This document shows, in pieces, positions 57,219 to 64,000 of a DNA stretch of 64,000 bases (its first letter is position 1; each line of letters starts with the position of its first letter). A program made the position numbers and the translations under genes. A model generated the notes under the pieces. That model was given only the letters and a program-made list of their open reading frames with translations. It made no database searches and had not been told where the DNA came from. Source of the DNA: Orobanche coerulescens (taxonomy: Eukaryota > Streptophyta > Magnoliopsida > Lamiales > Orobanchaceae); the NCBI GenBank assembly GCA_033398695.1, contig CM065802.1, forward strand, positions 138,742,096-138,806,095, given 5' to 3'.

Positions 57219-57898
57219 ATGAGGGACTAAGGCTCGCGATCGCCTCCGCCGCACATCATAAAGCCATGGTCCCGGGCAATGATGGAACTGGGCCGCCGGC
57301 CATGCAAGGTCCCTTTCGGCCGAGATCGCCCGCCCTTCGTTTAAATACGAGGCCGGCGTAGTCTAAGGGCTCTCCAACATTAATCAGTGGACACGTGCCA
57401 TTACCCCCCGTCTCAACGTACACCGTCGAGGTCGGCCATCTCCATGGCTGGCCGAGGTGGAAGCAGAGCTAACAAGCCGCGGGCGTGGAGTTGATTCATC
57501 CGACGCTGCCCCGCGCAAGGACTCCTCTAGACCGAGACCGCACGCCCTTCGTTTAAATACGAGATGAGGCGCAGCCTAACAGAGGACCCTCATAATAAAG
57601 TGAGTCACGAGACACTCAATGTCTTCGCGCACCAAGACACGGTCATGGAGTCGGTCCATCGATCTCCGCGACTGTGCACGATTCCTCAAGCAAGCGAAAC
57701 CATCAAGTTTCCGAGGGGGATCGGCCAATGTTGTTTTTTGCAGGTTCAAGACCGAAAGATAGCTAGCCAATCGACTATGATAGCCCAAGTCTGAATCCTA
57801 AGTCAGCTCAGCAAGATCGCCCGTCCTCATCTTACACGATCGCCAGCAAGAACCACCTCGCCCCATGTCTTCAACATAGGAGCAAGCTGGGGGGCAAT
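57219..57898 (+). other. Element C untranslated interior
   Basis: Paired CTTCGTTTAAATACGAG blocks near 57337 and 57549, then the purine tract at 57885-57898. No coding frame. Confidence 0.7.
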
Positions 57899-59129
57899 TG
57901 TTGTGTCAAGAATTAACACTCTCCGACCGGCGATCGCCTCAGAGATCGGGCGACCGAGTTACTGCCGAGCAGCCGAGGCAGAACTGCCGACCAGCGACCA
58001 GGCGGCCGAGCCTTTACCCAGCGGACAAGCTAAATCGGCCAACCGAAGGTCCCAGGACAAGTCCCGGCACCGAGCGATCGACATCAAAGGCGATCATCTC
58101 TCGGTACCCGGCGACCGACTCCTGGCGACCGACTTACGGACGATCCTCTCTCGGCTCCTATCGACCGACCCTTGGTGACCGACCAATGCCGACCCTCAGC
58201 AACTGGCCGATGGCGACCTCTGATGGCCAGCTAGAGACGATCGCCTCATGTCGACCAGCGCCGATGGCCATCCAGTCGGCAAAGGTCGAGCCTCAAGACT
58301 GGCACCACGTGCAAGAGCCGAGACAAGATCCGCGAATCTCGGGTCATTGACCACAGCCTGGCAGAATCATTCCACCAGTCGACAAGCCGCCGAAAGTTGT
58401 CAGTAGGGCCGCATGTGACAGTAAGTCCGTCGAAAGCTGTCAGTAGGGCCGCATGTGACAGTGACTCTGGACGCGTGCTGGCTCCTCATTGGACCGCCCA
58501 GCTGGCGCCGGCACCTACCTTGGACTTTAGCCCGACAGCCTGGGAGATCGCCCCATTATAATATTGGCCGGCAGACGATCGCCCCATTATTATAATGGCC
58601 GGAAGGCGATCGCCCACCAAAGGACAAGACTGGGTTGCCACTATAAATACACGGCTCCCTACACTTGTCCAAAGGACCGAGATTTTGGCTCACAAAACAC
58701 TCTCTGCATTCCCACGAGATTCACACTTGGATTCTTCTTGAACTTCCTTCGGATTTCACGCAATACAGAAGCAAAACACCCAGCACTTGGCTATCTCCAA
58801 CTCTTGGCAACAGCTATCTTTCGGTATTTACTTCTCCCGGCCTCTCTCATCAAGAAGACGATCGGCGGGGACGAAGAACACCGAGCTTCGCTCAAGAGTC
58901 GGATTAACAGAGTCTTCTTACACTCATTGTATTTAGATTTCTCTCATTAATACTTGTATCCACGAATATTTGTATTAATAACATCTCGCGAGAGCATTCA
59001 AGCCCGGGCCTAACAAACCCGGTAAATCTTGTATTATTTATCTTCTCTCGAAAGTGCTCCCGCAAATTGTTGTTTGTTGTCCGCCTTCCAGCAGTATTAT
59101 TCTTCGGATAAATATTTTGGGCAACAACA
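57899..59129 (+). repeat. Element C 3' LTR
   Basis: TATA box TATAAATA at 58642-58649; ends GGGCAACAACA. Confidence 0.93.
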
Positions 59130-59134
59130 CCACA

Positions 59135-59899
59135 GTTATTATTATTACTAGAAATCGTGTCCAGACTCGTGCGGGTTGATGATCGAGTCGAAGATTTTCT
59201 CGGTTTCAACTCAAGGAAGAAGACCATGATAATTGGATAATTTAATTATCCATGCTTTATTTTTGGTTTTTATTGTTTTGATGTATGGCATGTATGCGTG
59301 ATATGTTTCCTTGCATGTTAGGACGAAAAAATTAAAAACTTTAAGGATAAAATAACTAAGTGATTAAATTGATTTATTTTTTCTAAAATAAAATCAAATT
59401 GGCCTCCATAATTAATTTAAATTGTGAAGTAATTAGCATGTGCGTTGACATTAAAGTCTTCCTCCATATCGGATGTGCTAATTATAGGTTCACTAGTTTT
59501 AAATTTCAAAATGATAACATAAGGTAAATATTACTTTTTATGATAGGACCTCTCCATCTGTAGGATTATTATTTAAAAGATATATTTTAAGGATATTAAA
59601 TTACGGTGTTCACTTAGGTGTATTAATTAATAAGCTCCCCATCGGAGTCTATGTTAATTAATACATGGCCAAGAGGAACCAACTATTAATTTTACTTGTC
59701 ATAACGTAATTTGACTGGATAGTAAAATTAAAGACGTAAAACTCTACTTGGAAAATGTGTGTGTAAACGTCCACACGATCGTGGCTTGCATGTGCGGATT
59801 TTTCGAGGTGTTGGTTGCTAGCATATTTATTGTGTTTTGAGGTTTTTCGATATATTTTGCTATGCATTATGTGATGGATGTTTTTAATTTTTATCTCAG
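59135..59899 (+). other. copia-3 leader or LTR remainder
   Basis: Continues from 54509 across element C. AT-rich; TTTTTATCTCAG directly precedes the gag ATG and resembles a splice acceptor, but this is weak. Confidence 0.4.
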
Positions 59900-61168
59900 A
59901 TGTCTTTCAATCCACTAGCTGTTATTCTCAAAGAAAATAAACTTGATGGCACTAACTTTGTCAATTGGAAAAGAAATCTTGACATTGTCCTGACTGCTGA
60001 GGGGCATAAATTTATCTTAATCGAAGAGAGCCCTCTAGAACCAGAACCGGATGCCACTCCCAAAGAGTTGGATGAATTCCGAAAATGGAAAAAGTCTATT
60101 GAGATGGCTTGCTATTACATTTTGGCTTCACTGACAAATGTATTGCAGCATCAGCATCAGAAGATGGGCTCGGCCGCGGAAATGATGAAGAGTCTCACCG
60201 AGATGTTTGGTCATCAGAACCGGGCGGCTAGACAAAATGCAATGAGGGTATTGATGACAACCCGAATGTCTGAAGGGACCCCAGTAAGGGATCATGTTCT
60301 AAAAATGATGTCCCATTTGAACGAACTGAGCATACTGGGGGCTACTATCGATGCAGAAACACTGGTCGATATTATCTTAGGCAGCTTACCTAGAAGCTTT
60401 GAGCAGTTCCGCCTTAACTACAATATGAACCGTAGGACATATAGTTTGGCGGAACTTCTGACAGAGCTTCAGTCTGCTGAATGTCTCTTCAAACAAGGTT
60501 ATCATCAGATTCTTGCGGCAACCGATGCTACTTCTTCCAAACCCAAATGGGGAAAGAAGAATAAGCAGGTTGGCCAGAAGCAAGTGGCAACCCTCAAGGT
60601 GAAAAGCAAGGCTCCTCACCCCGAGGCAAACAAAAAGCCAAAGGGAAAATGCTACAAGTGCGGTCAGAAAGGACATTTTAAAGCAGACTGCCCTGCTCTT
60701 AAGAAAGGTATGTCACCTGCACTAGAAGTCAAAACATGTTTGGCAGCTTGTTCTTCCACTTCGTGGATAGTTGATTCAGGCTCCACTGATCATGTTTGCT
60801 TTGACTCGCATGGTTTTCAGGTAACCAAGCAGCTTAGTGCGGGCGAGATTACCATCAACTGGGGCGATTATTCCAGGCTTATGGCTGTTGCAGTGGGAGT
60901 CGTGCAGTTGAAGATTAATGATAAATTATTAGTCCTCAATAATGTATTATTAGTACCGGATTTTAGAATGAATTTAATTTCGGTTTCTAAATTAAAAAGC
61001 GATGGTTATTCAATTTCTTTTGATGATGATGCCATTATTAAGAAAAGAAGCGGTGAATATATTTGCAAAGGTATTTTTAATGCTGGACTATATGTCGTTA
61101 ATACTGCACAAACTCCTATGCATAAATCACTTAACTGTTTGTCTAAACCTAAAAAGAAGAACCTTTAA
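59900..61168 (+). pseudogene. copia-3 gag, zinc knuckle and protease
   Basis: 422-residue frame. Gag: MSFNPLAVILKENKLDGTNF, NWKRNLDIVLTAEGHKFILI, EMFGHQNRAARQNAMRVL and SFEQFRLNYNMNRRTYSLAE. A CCHC knuckle (CYKCGQKGHFKADC) is near residue 250. The protease motif is WIVDSGSTDHVCFDSH near residue 290. NVLLVPDFRMNLISVSKL leads into the GAG-pre-integrase region. The frame stops at 61166; the sequence resumes in the next frame at 61186, so a 1-2 base indel near 61170 separates gag-protease from integrase. The long open frame suggests a fairly young copy. Confidence 0.9.
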
Positions 61169-61185
61169 GCATAAACCAAACATAT

Positions 61186-61892
61186 TTGTGGCATTTACGG
61201 TTAGGGCATGTAAACCTTGGAAGGATTCAAAGATTGGTAGATGATGGCCCATTGGATGACCTCCAAGTTGAGTTATTTCCAATTTGTGAATCCTGTCTGG
61301 AAGGTAAGATAAGGGTTTTTAAAACCAAGGGAAACCGTGCTCAGAATGTGTTAGAATTGGTTCATACGGGTGTATGTGGTCCAATGAATATCCAGGCTAG
61401 GGGTGGTTTCGAATACTTCATCACGTTCATAGATGATTATTCGAGATATGGATACATCTATTTGATGCGACGTAAGTATGAAGCCTTTGACAAGTTCAGA
61501 GACTTCAAGACTGAAACGGAGAAGCGTCATGGGAAGAGTATCAAGTCACTACGATCTGATCGTGGTGGCAAATACCTTAGTGGAGAGTTTTTGGATTTCT
61601 TGGCGAATGAGGGAATTTCGTCCCCACCATCACAAGGAACTCCACAACAAAATGGTGTGGCTGAAAGAAGGAATAGGACTCTTTTAGAAATGGTTAGATC
61701 AATGATGAGTTATTCAGATTTACCTATTTCGTTTTGGGGATACGCATTAGAAACAGCGACGTACATTCTAAACCTGGTGCCTTCGAAATCAGTTCCAAAA
61801 ACACCCACAGAACTGTGGAGTGGGCGTAAGACCAGTGTAGGACATGTTCGGATTTGGGGTACTCCAGCACATGTGCTGAATAAGGAAGCTGA
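61186..61892 (+). pseudogene. copia-3 integrase, interrupted by a Tekay LTR
   Basis: [16 protein letters not shown] and CESCLEGK form the HHCC zinc site. The catalytic core is visible as [33 protein letters not shown] and [19 protein letters not shown], with all three acidic residues. [18 protein letters not shown] and [11 protein letters not shown] follow. At AHVLNKEAD the Tekay LTR starts and the remaining pol is displaced beyond the window. Confidence 0.92.
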
Positions 61893-64000
61893 TGTAACAC
61901 CCCCAAAACCATATGGGAATATTACACGCCGTAGACCCTTTCCACAAGGATCTACCAGGCTAAACATCCATAAACAACCAAATGCTTGCCCAGCCAGGGT
62001 CAAACAATAAAATGATACAGACCGATATGGTCACTTACACGTGAATACACAGACCGATGAGGTCACACAACCGAATCGACAAAACTGACTTAAATAACAT
62101 TACCCACACAGGGGTCGAAATACAATACAGTGGAAGACTGAAATCAACTCTGACAACACAACAAAAATCAAAACAACTCTCGACTCATGATTAGTATCGC
62201 AGCTCGTCATCCTCTTGTGCGAATCTCGTGATCGCCTCGAATCCGCATGTACCGACGCAAGCAGACATCCACCCCCGATTACTCGGGGGTTAGTAAAACT
62301 CCACTGTTTTACTAGTGCAAGTATCAAATCATACGAAATGTAACAAGCAAATAATAATCGTGAATACAATATAATAATCAAGTATCAAAATTTTCCCGGG
62401 AGGTTTTCACAAGGGAAGATAAGCTATGAAGCATTCGAAAATAAGATTATCATCTCGGGAATTTTTAGATTTTCAAAACCTTTAAGACCTCAAGTCCTGA
62501 TTCACAAAACCTTTCGAAAAACTTTAGGGCCTTAACCCAAATCTTGTTTCATAACTCAACAGTTTACAATACGGGAAACATTTATTCAAGCTTAGGACTC
62601 GGTCCAACATACATTTTCATAAAACTTTTCCTTTCAAAACTTTGATTTGAAAATAATCATGCTCATGACACCGTGATCCACTGTCACGTGTCTCCGTAGG
62701 TTCAACAACCCGCATGGACTACACCACGCACAATTAAACAAACATAATCAATTCCGACACCGTGATCCACTGTCACGTGTCTCCATAGGTTCAACAACCC
62801 GCACAGACTATTAACCAAACATAACCAATTCCGAGACTGTGATCCACTGTCACGTGTCTCCGTAGGCATAACAACCCACACGGACTATATCAATCACAAC
62901 AATCACACACACAATCCTGACACCGTAGTCCACTGCCACGTGTCACCGTAAGCCCCGTCGAGCTCACCTGGTTGGACGTACTGTGTCCGAAACTCATGGT
63001 CCACTGCCATGCGTTATCGTAGGCCTCGCTGACATCAAAGACGATTGACCTCGCACTCACTAAGTTCTGACCCCGTAGTCCACTGCCACGAATCCTCGTA
63101 GGTCCCGTCGAACCAACACGAGTGAACTTAGCGATCACACACATATTCATATTCACATTCATATTACATACAACAATGAGCACAATTAATCAATCACATT
63201 GATTACCACAAAATCGTACGTCACACGCACATAACACAATCTCAACACTCGCAACACTATCGTCAATCAACGACACATAACCAACATAACACACGTTCGG
63301 TACATAATACATTGCACAACCAAGTGTACAACCATCCCATATGTACGTCGCAATCCTGCACAAATGGCACAACGCCTAACACGTATACTAATATAACACT
63401 ATTATCGCAAAGCCTTCAAATAACGGAAAACACAACCAACTCAAACGGGACATAATTACGAAGGCATGCAAAATCATCATACATCTCATACGTAATTACT
63501 AGTCGCAAGATACAAGTCAGTATAATAAGATACTTGCCTTACTAACCACTACCGAACGCTCCGAAGAACACGGTTCGACCGAGAAGCTCGGACCTTAAAG
63601 AAGGCAACGAACGGAAGGGTTCCGACTCGAGTTCTTCACAAGAATTCGTTCCTAAGTCACAACGATATCAATTCAATCACAATTCTACGAAAACGTATGG
63701 AACTTCCCAAGTTCTACCCATTGAAGCATTTTATCGGACACTTTGAAGGCGTAGTCCAATTCAATCGATTATTCAAAGAAATACTCAAATTCGTTCCACA
63801 AAACTTCAAGGGTATTGAATGATTACGAGTTTACAATCAAGTTTCATCAACAATCTGAATCAAAACAAAGCAAATCGGCCAAAACACCAAGAAACCCCAA
63901 GAACATCCAAAATCCAAAAGTTTAGGTGTTCTTACCTTCGATCCGGGTGGAAGATGATGTTAATCCATGATTCCAACTTCCAAAACATGTTGTTCTATGT
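61893..64000 (-). mobile_element. Tekay-type LTR, running off the window
   Basis: Starts TGTAACACCCCCAAAACC; matches the reverse complement of the solo LTR at 23140-34615 along its visible length, hence minus strand (its 3' end is at 61893). It carries a large tandem array (62664-63120) and the two conserved hairpins (62272-62316). Whether a full element or another solo LTR follows cannot be seen. Confidence 0.82.
62664..63120. repeat. Tandem array in the Tekay LTR, about seven units of 60-85 bp
   Basis: Units share GACACCGTGATCCACTG, TCACGTGTCTCCGTAGG and ACAACCCGCA, with later units more diverged (GTAGTCCACTGCCACG near 62925 and 63073). CACGTG occurs repeatedly. Length and spacing vary. 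Confidence 0.85.

Larger units (their letters stand above)
54510..59129 (+). mobile_element. Element C: gag-only (TR-GAG-like) LTR retrotransposon, complete
   Basis: TSD CCACA at 54505-54509 and 59130-59134. LTRs 54510-55739 (1230 bp) and 57899-59129 (1231 bp). Primer-binding region ATTGGCGCTAGAGGGAGG follows the 5' LTR directly; the purine tract AGCTGGGGGGCAAT precedes the 3' LTR. The 2.16-kb interior encodes only gag. The LTRs are nearly identical except for a cluster at 54567-54615, where differences fall on CTG/CAG words. It sits in the 5' region of copia-3. Confidence 0.94.
53978..61892 (+). mobile_element. copia-3: Ty1/copia element carrying element C in its 5' region
   Basis: gag starts at 59900. 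The 5' region (53978-54509 plus 59135-59899 without element C) probably contains the LTR; a TGTTAGGATTG start at 53978 is plausible but an LTR end and primer-binding site were not found. Integrase is interrupted at 61893 by a Tekay LTR, with GCTGA immediately before it as presumed TSD. Reverse transcriptase lies beyond the window, if present. Confidence 0.75.

Noticed and set aside
62664..63120. CRISPR-like appearance of regularly repeated units
   Set aside because: Plant nuclear context, repeats diverge and spacers are themselves similar; this is an LTR minisatellite.

Overview
This is nuclear DNA of a flowering plant (probably a eudicot). It is AT-rich intergenic sequence packed with nested transposable elements, with very few host genes. 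No RNA gene, CRISPR array or bacterial feature was seen. Boundaries were fixed by reading terminal motifs and target-site duplications (TSDs) by eye. All family names rest on recognised motifs, not on database searches. || Layout. 0.5-2.9 kb: minus-strand remnant of a Tekay/Del-type Ty3 element (3' LTR plus integrase/chromodomain tail). 2.9-11.9 kb: decayed minus-strand Ty1/copia element (copia-1), split at its reverse transcriptase active site by a 4.66-kb gag-only LTR element (element A). 12.1-17.6 kb: AT-rich repeat units holding a SINE and a second gag-only LTR element (B). 18.7-19.0 kb: an X8-domain (Ole e 10-like) gene, the only apparently intact host coding sequence. 19.8-35.1 kb: a decayed plus-strand copia (copia-2) with stacked insertions: a hAT MITE, a MITE in a TA microsatellite, a solo copia LTR, and a solo Tekay LTR. 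That Tekay LTR contains a hAT MITE, which contains an 8.47-kb gag-only LTR element (D). 35.1-35.5 kb: old plastid ycf1 DNA. 36.2-40.8 kb: a Helitron, three hAT MITEs, a Stowaway-like and a Tourist-like MITE, and a small segmental duplication that preserves an empty insertion site. 41-44 kb: exon-like but unrecognised sequence. 47.1-50.0 kb: a GH17 beta-1,3-glucanase gene cut off by a Ty3-type LTR element, with a long hairpin in its upstream region. 51.6-53.9 kb: an RTE-type LINE with a 21-bp TSD beside an OTU-protease fragment of the kind carried by MULE transposons. 54.0-61.9 kb: a third copia (plus strand), carrying the young gag-only element C in its 5' region and interrupted in integrase by a Tekay LTR that runs off the window. 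|| How the parts relate. Elements A, B, C and D form one lineage. They share LTR ends (TGTTGTGTC / GGCAACAACA or close variants), a primer-binding region GGCGCTAGA, a purine tract AGCTGGGGGGCAAT, gag remnants and no pol, so they must have been mobilised in trans. D also carries, on the opposite strand, a four-exon gene with its own TATA box, a domain resembling the plant 'putative gypsy type transposon' family (Transposase_28) and a coiled coil. Differences between LTR pairs of B and D concentrate at CAG/CTG sites, which looks like a sequencing artefact tied to CHG methylation rather than evolution.
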